Source of the DNA: Candidatus Methanoplasma sp.
GTDB lineage: Archaea; Thermoplasmatota; Thermoplasmata; Methanomassiliicoccales; Methanomethylophilaceae
DNA length: 7,078 nucleotides
Assembly: GCA_031271555.1 (NCBI GenBank)
Contig: JAISVN010000063.1
Span: 1 to 7,078 of the forward strand
Direction of reading: 5' to 3'
Part shown: positions 1 through 4,849 of the stretch, piece by piece
Layout of the letters: each line of letters starts with the position of its first letter
Position numbering within the stretch: the first letter of the stretch is position 1
Program-made: the position numbers and the translations under genes
The notes under the pieces: model-generated
What the model was told of the DNA's origin: nothing
Databases searched by the model: none
Seen by the model: the letters and a program-made list of their open reading frames with translations, nothing else

Positions 1-519
1 GGTCCCCGGCCCTGTTTTCTTTCCCTTTCTCACGATCAGCGGATCGCCGGGGTTGAAATCGCCTGTTGCCTCCGTTACGTCGGGTCCTTTGATCGTCTTG
101 CCCTTCAGGTGTCCCGACATGTTGCCGAAACTTACCAGATTCTTCGTTGCGGCATCCGCGAAGATGTCTGCGCCTGCCTGCCTGAGTTCCAGATGCAGGG
201 AATTGCTCCTGAGGTCGAACCTCAGCGCCCCTATTACCTCGCCGTGGGCTATGATCTCGTCGGACCTGTCCTCTCCGGGGATCTTATTGAAGAACATCAT
301 CCTGCCGGATATCGGGCTGTCGGTTCCGAAGGCATCCCTGAAAAGATGTTTAACGACATCTATGCTGTCTCCCATGCACGGCCTGATGTCCCCCGGGCTG
401 TTGATCTCAAACCTCCTTCCAGCCGAACCGCAGAAGGAACATCTTTCCCCGAGGATCAGGGTCCCGCATTCATCGCACCAACTCTTCCAGACCTTTCCGT
501 GTGCGATGTTCTGAGCCAT
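1..519 (-). CDS. Archaeal PAPS-reductase family protein, N-terminal zinc-ribbon and PUA-like part (partial)
   Basis: An open frame of 173 codons starts at ATG 519-517 and runs off the window edge without a stop, so the catalytic part is missing. Residues 15-30 form a zinc ribbon (C15, C18, C27, C30). Next comes the stretch GDIRPCMGDSIDVV (43-56), then FFNKIPGEDRSDEII (76-90) and EVIGALRFD (94-102), which are typical of the archaeal proteins annotated as phosphoadenosine phosphosulfate reductase/sulfotransferase. From about residue 130 the pattern GHLKGKTIKGPDV followed by NPGDPLIVRKG resembles a PUA RNA-binding domain. In full-length relatives a PP-loop adenylyl-sulfate-type domain follows. 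The family is named for PAPS reduction, but the PUA-like domain points to RNA, so a role in thiolation or another RNA modification is possible (inference). A GAGGG Shine-Dalgarno-like motif lies at 524-528. The family call is fairly firm; the true substrate is not known. Confidence 0.8.
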   Translation of the reverse strand, partial: MAQNIAHGKVWKSWCDECGTLILGERCSFCGSAGRRFEINSPGDIRPCMGDSIDVVKHLFRDAFGTDSPISGRMMFFNKIPGEDRSDEIIAHGEVIGALRFDLRSNSLHLELRQAGADIFADAATKNLVSFGNMSGHLKGKTIKGPDVTEATGDFNPGDPLIVRKGKKTGPGT

Positions 520-546
520 TTTTCCCTCGGTTCTCAATCCTATGCA

Positions 547-556
547 TATTTATAAA
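547..556. promoter_or_regulatory. Shared divergent TATA box between the PAPS-reductase-like and M50 genes
   Basis: The sequence ATTTATAAAT is nearly palindromic and so reads as a TATA box on both strands. Its centre is about 27 bases before the plus-strand ATG at 579. This is the normal archaeal TATA-to-start-site distance, so the M50 mRNA should begin at or next to its ATG. On the minus strand the same box would start transcription near 526, leaving a leader of about seven bases before ATG 519-517. Confidence 0.6.
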
Positions 557-578
557 TGATGACATTAATCAGATTCAT

Positions 579-1238
579 ATGAGGGATGCTGCCGACGGCC
601 TTAGGAGAGTAGACCCCGGCTATAGGTCTGCCAGAGGGAAGATCAAATTCAGCAAGACCGAGATACTTCACATTGCTGTTGCGATAATTGTCCTTTCTGC
701 GGCGTTCTCTATAATCATGAGGAACAGCAGACTGAATTCCGACCCGACGATGAACATCATACTCATTGTGGGCATGTCTTTCGTTCTTGTCGTGTGCAGT
801 TTCCTTTTCCACGAGTTCGGGCACAAGTTCGTTGCCCAGCGGTACAATGCATGGTCCGAGTTCAGAATGTATCCTTTCGGTCTGATGATAGCTCTGCTTT
901 TCTCTTTCATGGGTTTTCTGTTCGCAGCACCGGGTGCGGTGTACATAAGGGGGAACATAAACAAAGAGATGAACGGGAAGATCAGCCTTGCTGGACCTGC
1001 GGTCAATTTCGTGATCGCTGCCATTTCCATAATTGTTTTCTTTGCGCTTGAACCGAGCCTGATACGCGACGTGTTCAGGATGCTTGCTTACCTCAATGCG
1101 CTCCTCGGCCTGTTCAATATGATCCCGATACTTCCTTTCGACGGGTCCAAGATCGTGGCTTGGAACATGCCTGTTTACATTGCGACAGTGGTCATCGGCG
1201 CAGCCGAGCTTGCGGTCATCTGGCTCTATATGATCTGA
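579..1238 (+). CDS. M50 family (site-2-protease-like) membrane zinc metalloprotease
   Basis: The 219-residue protein is predicted to be an intramembrane zinc protease that cuts substrates within the membrane. The zinc motif HEFGH lies at residues 78-82 in a hydrophobic segment. A GPAVN motif lies at 139-143, and the second metal-ligand motif NMIPILPFDG at 180-189 supplies D188. Hydrophobic segments are visible at about 30-47, 58-77, 98-117, 137-157, 168-186 and 198-218, consistent with a compact core without PDZ or CBS domains. The frame is open upstream to 501, but the ATG at 579 is preferred. It lies about 27 bases after the TATA box at 547-556, which implies a leaderless mRNA, and the upstream residues would fall inside the promoter. 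It is divergent from the PAPS-reductase-like gene. The substrate is unknown; archaeal S2P homologues of this size are mostly uncharacterised. All catalytic motifs are intact. Confidence 0.88.
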   Translation: MRDAADGLRRVDPGYRSARGKIKFSKTEILHIAVAIIVLSAAFSIIMRNSRLNSDPTMNIILIVGMSFVLVVCSFLFHEFGHKFVAQRYNAWSEFRMYPFGLMIALLFSFMGFLFAAPGAVYIRGNINKEMNGKISLAGPAVNFVIAAISIIVFFALEPSLIRDVFRMLAYLNALLGLFNMIPILPFDGSKIVAWNMPVYIATVVIGAAELAVIWLYMI

Positions 1239-1345
1239 GTCTAAGTCCTGAAATGCGGCGATGTTAAGCCCTGTATTCCTGATCTCTGTTTCGGAAGCTG
1301 GGGATTATTCAATGCATTACGCCAGCAGATGCCCAAGAATCGCTG

Positions 1346-1480
1346 TGAAAAAGAAATGGTCTTTGTAAAGGGTTTTGGGAAGGGAATGTAACAACAATAG
1401 AGGTCCCGCCTCTATGCGGTGCGCCAAACCAGTTATACTGGCCTGCCGCGTGTAGAAGAGATATTGAACTCCGCTCCCCG
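1346..1480 (-). ncRNA. Candidate structured small RNA (no known family recognised)
   Basis: A TATA box at 1501-1510 predicts a minus-strand start near 1480. The region then folds well. GCGG (1449-1446) pairs with CCGC (1419-1416). Inside that helix CAGGCCAGU (1445-1437) pairs with ACUGGUUUG (1433-1425) over a 3-base loop, leaving a 5-base bulge (1424-1420). A second perfect hairpin of 7 bp, AUAGAGG with CCUCUAU, spans 1415-1397 with a 5-base loop. CAAUA (1466-1462) can pair with UAUUG (1399-1395) to enclose both as a three-way junction, at the cost of the lowest pairs of the second hairpin. A T5 tract at 1352-1348 could end the transcript. I do not recognise it as tRNA, 5S, SRP, RNase P or a box C/D RNA. 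The pairing was done by eye, with no covariation available. Confidence 0.4.
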
Positions 1481-1500
1481 CGACGGTACAGTCTTGTATC

Positions 1501-1510
1501 ATTTATATAA
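1501..1510 (-). promoter_or_regulatory. TATA box for the candidate small RNA
   Basis: TTATATAAAT on the minus strand lies about 70 bases beyond the glcD stop codon, in a gap with no minus-strand gene to serve except the folded region below it. A start about 26 bases downstream would be near 1480. The core is symmetrical, so weak transcription in the other direction is possible. Confidence 0.4.
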
Positions 1511-1541
1511 CATTTGAAGACCATAGAAAAGAAGTAGGAAG

Positions 1542-1572
1542 GTCTTTGCAGAACCATATCATCTGCAAAGAT
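1542..1572 (-). terminator. Terminator-like hairpin after glcD
   Basis: Starting 9 bases after the glcD stop is a perfect 10-bp inverted repeat (TCTTTGCAGA at 1543-1552 with TCTGCAAAGA at 1562-1571) around a 9-base loop, extendable by a G-T pair. On the minus strand it is followed by a pyrimidine-rich stretch with a T4 run. Archaea usually terminate at T-tracts without needing a hairpin, so this may instead protect the mRNA 3' end. Confidence 0.45.
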
Positions 1573-1581
1573 TTAGGGTTT

Positions 1582-3015
1582 TCAGGAACACTTCTCGCAA
1601 GGGTACCTGAGGTTGGTTATTATCGAACCTTCCCACTGCTCCAGCTTTCCGGGGTTCAGGATGTTGTTGGGGTCCATGGCCTTCTTTATCGCTATTATCG
1701 ATGAAAGTTCGGATTCCCTCTCCCTCTTGAACTTCGGTGCTTTTGCTATCCCTACGCCGTGCTCTCCGGTGACAGTTCCACCGAGGTCTATGCACACGTC
1801 GAATATGTCGTCGGTGGCCTTCACTCCTCTCTCCCACTCGTCTGGGTCTGTTGGGTCCAGCAGCATCTTGGTGTGGAGGTTGCCGTCGCCTGCATGGCCG
1901 TATGTCGCTATGGTGACCCTGTATTTGTCGGCTATCTCCTGGAATGCCTTGACAGCATCCGGGACCTTCGATATCGGGACTCCCATGTCATCTGCAAGAG
2001 ACACGGATGAGAATCCTGGTTTCAGAGCCGAAAGGGAGGTCATGATCGATTTCCTCGCGTCGGTCCATGCATCTATCTGTTTCTTGTCGTAGGACGGGGT
2101 CACCGTCACCGCGCCTGTCTCGTTGGCCACCTCTTCGATTATCTTGAGGTCCCTGGTGATTATCTCATCGGTCTCCCCGTCGGCCTCGAATATGCACAAT
2201 GCTTCGCAGTCCGGCACGGGGTTGCCCCTTGCTTTGTTCACTGCTTTGATGCTTATGCTGTCCATGAGCTCGCAGGATGCGGGGATCATAGGTTTGGCTA
2301 TAAGCGCCGCGATGCATTTTCCGGCATCGTGTATGCTGTTGAATGTGCAGAGGCAGTATGCCGACTTTTTAGGTTTTGTCGTGAGTTTGAGAGTGATCTC
2401 GGTGATTATGCCGAGCGTTCCCTCGGAACCGCACATGAGCCTTGCCAGCTGATATCCTGACGAATCCTTTATCGTCCTTGTTCCGGCGCGGACTATCTCT
2501 CCGTCCGCTTTAACGAACGTCAGGCCCAGGACGTAATCCCTTGTGGCACCGTATTTCACGGCCCTCATGCCCGAGGCGTTGTTCGCCACCATCCCGCCGA
2601 TGTGCGCGGCCTCGGCCGAACCTGGGGACGGAGGGAAGAAGAATCCGTATTTCTCAAGCTCGTCGTTGAGATCGTTGTAGATCACACCCGGCTCGACATC
2701 GACCCACAGGTCGGCAACGCTGACCCTTTTGACCTTGTTCATTTTCTGCATGGCCAGGACGATTCCGCCTTTGATCGGTACCGCTGATCCGCAGAGTCCG
2801 GTCCCGGCGCCTCTGGCGACCACGGGGATCTTCTCTTTGTTCGCTATCTTCATTATCTCCGATACCTGCTCAGTGGTCTTTGGCTGTATCACGATATCGG
2901 GAGTGTTGTGGAAAATCGACGCATCGAATCCATAAGTGTAAAGGTCTGCGGGCTTTGTGGAATATCCGTCCTTGCCTACGATCGCCTCAATGCTGTCTAT
3001 TATTCTCTGTTCCAT
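1582..3015 (-). CDS. glcD: FAD-binding 2-hydroxyacid oxidase/dehydrogenase, GlcD type (glycolate or D-lactate)
   Basis: The 477-residue protein belongs to the PCMH-type flavoprotein family that oxidises D-2-hydroxyacids such as D-lactate or glycolate to the 2-oxoacid with FAD. The FAD-binding domain covers about 38-215: the pyrophosphate loop ARGAGTGLCGSAVP is at 67-80, PPSPGSAEAAHIGGMVANNA at 128-147 and CGSEGTLGIITE at 195-206. The C-terminal FAD-oxidase domain carries the metal ligands H374 and H381 (YGHAGDGNLH) and E418 (GEHGVG), and ends with MDPNNILNPGK (447-457). The length is normal for the family. The ATG at 3015 follows a TATA box at 3049-3057, with only a weak GGTG site. No GlcF-type iron-sulfur subunit adjoins it, so the electron acceptor is unclear. 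After the family's usual end there is an extra tail of 20 residues finishing with PCEKCS, a CxxC pair. The family is certain; the substrate cannot be read from sequence. Confidence 0.9.
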   Translation of the reverse strand: MEQRIIDSIEAIVGKDGYSTKPADLYTYGFDASIFHNTPDIVIQPKTTEQVSEIMKIANKEKIPVVARGAGTGLCGSAVPIKGGIVLAMQKMNKVKRVSVADLWVDVEPGVIYNDLNDELEKYGFFFPPSPGSAEAAHIGGMVANNASGMRAVKYGATRDYVLGLTFVKADGEIVRAGTRTIKDSSGYQLARLMCGSEGTLGIITEITLKLTTKPKKSAYCLCTFNSIHDAGKCIAALIAKPMIPASCELMDSISIKAVNKARGNPVPDCEALCIFEADGETDEIITRDLKIIEEVANETGAVTVTPSYDKKQIDAWTDARKSIMTSLSALKPGFSSVSLADDMGVPISKVPDAVKAFQEIADKYRVTIATYGHAGDGNLHTKMLLDPTDPDEWERGVKATDDIFDVCIDLGGTVTGEHGVGIAKAPKFKRERESELSSIIAIKKAMDPNNILNPGKLEQWEGSIITNLRYPCEKCS

Positions 3016-3048
3016 TTAAACACCGGACACCCACATCCCCATTGTGGA

Positions 3049-3057
3049 TTATAAAAC
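3049..3057 (-). promoter_or_regulatory. TATA box of glcD
   Basis: TTTTATAAT on the minus strand is centred about 38 bases before the glcD ATG. This predicts a start site near 3027 and a leader of roughly 10 bases containing only a GGTG core, 5 bases before the ATG. Confidence 0.5.
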
Positions 3058-3115
3058 ATTCACATGAACATAAAACTGGAGGGGGTTTTAGGAATGTAGG
3101 TGGGAAAATGAAACA

Positions 3116-3250
3116 TTATTTCAGAAGTTTTCTGTTCTCTGAATCAGCCAATATCTGCATCTGCTGGATCGCCACTTGGTTCAGTTTCATCAACCGTTCT
3201 TCCTGAGGGATTCCCTCATTGATGAATACAGTGTAGTGGGTTAGTGCACT
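3116..3250 (-). pseudogene. Decayed C-terminal fragment of a KilA-N-domain protein
   Basis: Reading minus from 3250 to the TAA at 3118-3116 gives 44 sense codons that look genuinely coding, including VFINEGIPQEERLMK and LNQVAIQQMQILADS. This matches my memory of the C-terminus of KilA-N-domain proteins of phages and bacteria, where a stretch like LNAxFIxEGxxQxERLxKLNQIAIxQMxIL closes the protein. In the same frame, TAG at 3253-3251 and TAA at 3268-3266 interrupt it. The frame further upstream (to about 3330) is open but less convincing and has no ATG. A short in-frame ATG at 3190 could give only 24 residues. No KilA-N DNA-binding domain remains. It is most simply a relic of a phage or other element. 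The family call rests on recall of a motif pattern, not on an alignment. Confidence 0.55.
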
Positions 3251-3560
3251 CTACCATGAACCATCTTACTTTAGGAATGTGAAATATGCGTTTGTGAATG
3301 CATCTGCGTCTTTGTTGTTATTAGAAATCCCTCGATCTGGCCTCTTTCCTAACCGTGTCGAATTCGATACTATTAAAATTTTTATTATATAAATTGTTCC
3401 CAAATAATTAAATGTTGAATTATGCTCCGATAAAATCAGCTTTCTATCATGAGTATATGATCAGTTTGCCAAATTTTCGCTTTTAATCCTCGAATTCAAT
3501 GGGCTTAGATGTTATGAGGTTCACAATCGACCATTTGTTGCAGACACTTGTCTGATTCAA
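3251..3560. other. A/T-rich gap with no gene seen
   Basis: Apart from the faint upstream continuation of the KilA-N relic, no frame on either strand here looks coding. The stretch around 3371-3395 is very A/T-rich and contains TTTATATAATAAAA on the minus strand, a good TATA box that points into the relic. It may be the old promoter of that gene or a remnant of one. Base composition is clearly richer in A/T than in the flanking genes, in keeping with acquired or decaying DNA. Confidence 0.4.
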
Positions 3561-3561
3561 A

Positions 3562-3595
3562 TATTTATAAGCCTGAAAACAAATTGTTTTAAATA
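3562..3595 (+). promoter_or_regulatory. adk promoter region with two TATA-like boxes and an inverted repeat
   Basis: TATTTATAA (3562-3570) would start transcription near 3592, giving a 24-base leader. A second box, TTTTAAATAT (3587-3596), would start it almost exactly at the adk ATG. Between and overlapping them is a perfect inverted repeat, AAAACAA-A-TTGTTTT (3576-3590). This position, covering the second TATA box, is where an archaeal repressor would bind, but A/T-rich palindromes also arise by chance. Confidence 0.45.
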
Positions 3596-3615
3596 TTGAA
3601 TGATTCGCAGGGCTT

Positions 3616-4248
3616 ATGAAAAGAACTATCGTACTTCTGGGCCCTCCGGGATCCGGAAAAGGAACTCAGGGCGAAAAACTCGGCCAAGAACTAGGATATG
3701 TTAGGCTTTCAACCGGAGATATGCTCAGGGAGGCCGTGAGGAACGGAACCCCTCTGGGACTTAAAGCCAAAGAGTACATGGACAGCGGTGCGCTCGTGCC
3801 GAACGACCTCATAATCAACCTGATGAAGGAGAAGATCGCATCTCTCAGAGCCGGGACAGGAGTCATATTCGACGGTTTCCCGAGGACGGTCGAACAGGCT
3901 GACGCTCTGGGAGAGCAGATCGATGTCGATCTCGCTTTGAATCTCGACGTCAACGATTCCGAATTGGTGAACAGGCTCACGAAGAGACGCACCTGTCCCG
4001 AGTGCAATGCGGTGTACCACCTTGATTACAACCCGCCGAAGAAGTCCGGAATATGCGACAAATGCGGCTCGGAACTTTATCAAAGGGATGACGACAAGGA
4101 AGAGACGGTCATGAACAGACTGAAAGTGTACCGCGAGAACACCATGCCGCTTATCGAATATTATGAGAAGAAAGGGAAGCTCCAGACCATAATGGGCGTC
4201 GGAAGCATAGACGAGATATTCGAGAAGGTCAAGAAGGCCGTCCTCTGA
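3616..4248 (+). CDS. adk: Adenylate kinase with zinc-binding lid
   Basis: The protein is a cytosolic phosphotransferase that interconverts ATP + AMP and 2 ADP, keeping adenine nucleotides in balance. All 210 residues are typical of the long form. The P-loop GPPGSGKGTQ lies at 9-18, the AMP-site segment LSTGDMLR at 31-38 and FDGFPRT at 85-91. The lid carries four cysteines (C127, C130, C147, C150) that form a structural zinc site as in Gram-positive bacterial Adk. QRDDD at 156-160 and the arginines R168 and R173 complete the phosphate-binding set. This is the bacterial/eukaryal-type enzyme, distinct from the trimeric archaeal AdkA, and it occurs in several euryarchaeal lineages. The start has only a weak GGG site four bases ahead. 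The gene stands alone with its own promoter and is followed after 43 bases by a tRNA gene. No defect is seen. Confidence 0.96.
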   Translation: MKRTIVLLGPPGSGKGTQGEKLGQELGYVRLSTGDMLREAVRNGTPLGLKAKEYMDSGALVPNDLIINLMKEKIASLRAGTGVIFDGFPRTVEQADALGEQIDVDLALNLDVNDSELVNRLTKRRTCPECNAVYHLDYNPPKKSGICDKCGSELYQRDDDKEETVMNRLKVYRENTMPLIEYYEKKGKLQTIMGVGSIDEIFEKVKKAVL

Positions 4249-4254
4249 CACAGA

Positions 4255-4265
4255 AAAATATTAAA
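4255..4265 (+). promoter_or_regulatory. TATA box of the tRNA-Gln gene
   Basis: AAAATATTAAA is centred about 31 bases upstream of the first tRNA base at 4292, the expected distance for an archaeal tRNA promoter with a short 5' leader. This indicates a transcript separate from adk. Confidence 0.5.
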
Positions 4266-4291
4266 AGCGTGCTGTGTTGAGGAGGGACAAT

Positions 4292-4367
4292 AGCCTCGTA
4301 GTGTAGTGGTCAATCATGCGGGACTCTGGATCCTGCGACCGCAGTTCGAATCTGCGCGAGGCTACCA
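4292..4367 (+). tRNA. tRNA-Gln, anticodon CTG, CCA encoded
   Basis: The cloverleaf closes without gaps. The 7-bp acceptor stem is AGCCTCG (4292-4298) with CGAGGCT (4357-4363). The anticodon stem CGGGA (4319-4323) pairs with TCCTG (4331-4335), with one G-T pair, around the loop CTCTGGA, which gives anticodon CTG (4326-4328) after T33. The T stem CGCAG/CTGCG surrounds TTCGAAT. The discriminator base is A4364 and CCA is encoded at 4365-4367. The CTG anticodon reads the codon CAG as glutamine. There is no intron. In most archaea Gln-tRNA is made by amidating Glu-tRNA, a general point not visible here. Confidence 0.95.
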
Positions 4368-4443
4368 CTTCTCTTCATATTCTCCTTGTTTCTCAGATTC
4401 GAGATCGAATCTTTGAGATGTGAAGACTCGCCTCGTATTTTTG
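4368..4443 (+). terminator. Pyrimidine tract, strong hairpin and T5 tract after the tRNA
   Basis: Directly after CCA comes a pyrimidine-rich stretch (4368-4394). It runs into an 11-bp hairpin made of TCTC (4391-4394) plus AGATTCG (4395-4401), loop AGAT, CGAATCT (4406-4412), a 2-base bulge and GAGA (4415-4418). A T5 run follows at 4438-4442. The T-rich elements are adequate archaeal terminators for the tRNA. The hairpin is stronger than that purpose needs. Confidence 0.4.
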
Positions 4444-4498
4444 TTCAATCTGCCCAATATTTGTATTAAAAACGCAAACTTTAGTCCATATTTTAAAA

Positions 4499-4520
4499 AT
4501 AAATATATACTTAATATATA
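4499..4520 (+). promoter_or_regulatory. TATA-rich promoter of the small lysine-rich protein gene
   Basis: Two overlapping TATA-like runs (ATAAATATATAC and TTAATATATA) lie about 38 and 27 bases before the ATG at 4543. The first gives a 12-base leader that includes the GGGGTGA ribosome site at 4533-4539; the second would give an mRNA with almost no leader. A box this A/T-rich suggests strong expression. Confidence 0.5.
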
Positions 4521-4542
4521 CATTTTAAAGATGGGGTGAAAA

Positions 4543-4662
4543 ATGACTAAAGCAGAACCTAGCAAATCAAGCAGCAAAAAAGCGCCTGAAAATGCGCCAA
4601 GCAAAAAACCTGGCAAAGATTCTGGTGGCGGCAGGGGCAACGCACCACCAAAAAAGAAGTGA
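4543..4662 (+). CDS. Small lysine/proline/serine-rich disordered protein, function unknown
   Basis: The frame encodes 39 residues, MTKAEPSKSSSKK... to ...APPKKK, and is preceded by a good GGGGTGA ribosome site four bases from the ATG and by a strong TATA region. It holds 10 lysines and 1 arginine against 3 acidic residues, plus 6 prolines, 6 serines and 5 glycines. After the start Met it has no aromatic or large aliphatic residue and no cysteine, so it should be fully disordered and strongly basic. Such tails resemble those of histone-H1-like or ribosomal proteins, and nucleic-acid binding is a reasonable guess, no more. The frame ends in TGA like its neighbours. A longer antisense frame over the same bases is rejected because it lacks any promoter or ribosome site. 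I do not recognise a family. Confidence 0.6.
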   Translation: MTKAEPSKSSSKKAPENAPSKKPGKDSGGGRGNAPPKKK

Positions 4663-4687
4663 TTCGTAATAGACGCTCAGAAACACC

Positions 4688-4728
4688 TTATCATTTTTCT
4701 GGCGTTATCGGTTGGTTTTAAGCAACCG
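4688..4728 (+). terminator. T5 tract and hairpin after the small protein gene
   Basis: About 30 bases after the stop there is a CATTTTTCT tract, suitable as an archaeal T-tract terminator. It is followed by a perfect 6-bp hairpin (CGGTTG 4709-4714 with CAACCG 4723-4728, 8-base loop). Confidence 0.35.
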
Positions 4729-4745
4729 TAATTTCAGAGTTCTAC

Positions 4746-4778
4746 ATAGGAAGCGAAAAAACTATGCTGTTTTCCTAT
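4746..4778. other. Imperfect stem-loop upstream of the permease promoter
   Basis: ATAGGAA (4746-4752) pairs with TTCCTAT (4772-4778), and inside it GCG (4753-4755) can pair with TGC (4765-4767). It ends about 16 bases before the TATA box, so it should not be in the permease leader. It is either a DNA-level operator or part of the end of the preceding transcript. Confidence 0.25.
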
Positions 4779-4794
4779 AACATCCCATTTACCA

Positions 4795-4843
4795 TAAATA
4801 TAGCTTATACCTTGCCATAATTGGTAGAAATGAACTGAGGTGA
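4795..4843 (+). promoter_or_regulatory. Promoter and ribosome site of the MgtE-like permease gene
   Basis: TAAATATA at 4795-4802 is a TATA box predicting a start site near 4825. A strong GAGGTGA ribosome site (4837-4843) lies six bases before the ATG at 4850, which fixes the start. The predicted leader is only about 25 bases, too short for a metal-sensing riboswitch. Confidence 0.55.
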
Positions 4844-4849
4844 CATCTT

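Noticed and set aside
53..555. Two long plus-strand frames (153 and 148 codons)
   Set aside because: They are antisense shadows of the PAPS-reductase-like gene, whose minus-strand product has a clean zinc ribbon and family motifs.
1317..1502. A 61-codon minus-strand frame in the gap after glcD
   Set aside because: Its ATG overlaps the TATA box and lies before the predicted start site. It has no ribosome site and its residues look random, so the region is better read as RNA.
3204..3218. A perfect palindrome TGAGGGA-T-TCCCTCA
   Set aside because: It lies within the coding part of the KilA-N relic and is explained by its Asn-Glu-Gly-Ile-Pro-Gln codons.
4430..4437. An 8-base copy of GCCTCGTA from the 5' end of tRNA-Gln, considered as an attachment-site repeat
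   Set aside because: It copies the 5' end and not the 3' end of the tRNA, is too short to exceed chance, and no integrase is nearby.
4362..4640. A 92-codon minus-strand frame with hydrophobic stretches, antisense to the small basic protein
   Set aside because: No promoter or ribosome site precedes its ATG at 4640, and it runs through the end of the tRNA gene. The hydrophobic look comes from reading A-rich lysine codons backwards.
4803..4849. Possible Mg2+ riboswitch before the permease gene
   Set aside because: The predicted leader is about 25 bases with only a 4-bp hairpin, too small for any known metal-sensing riboswitch.
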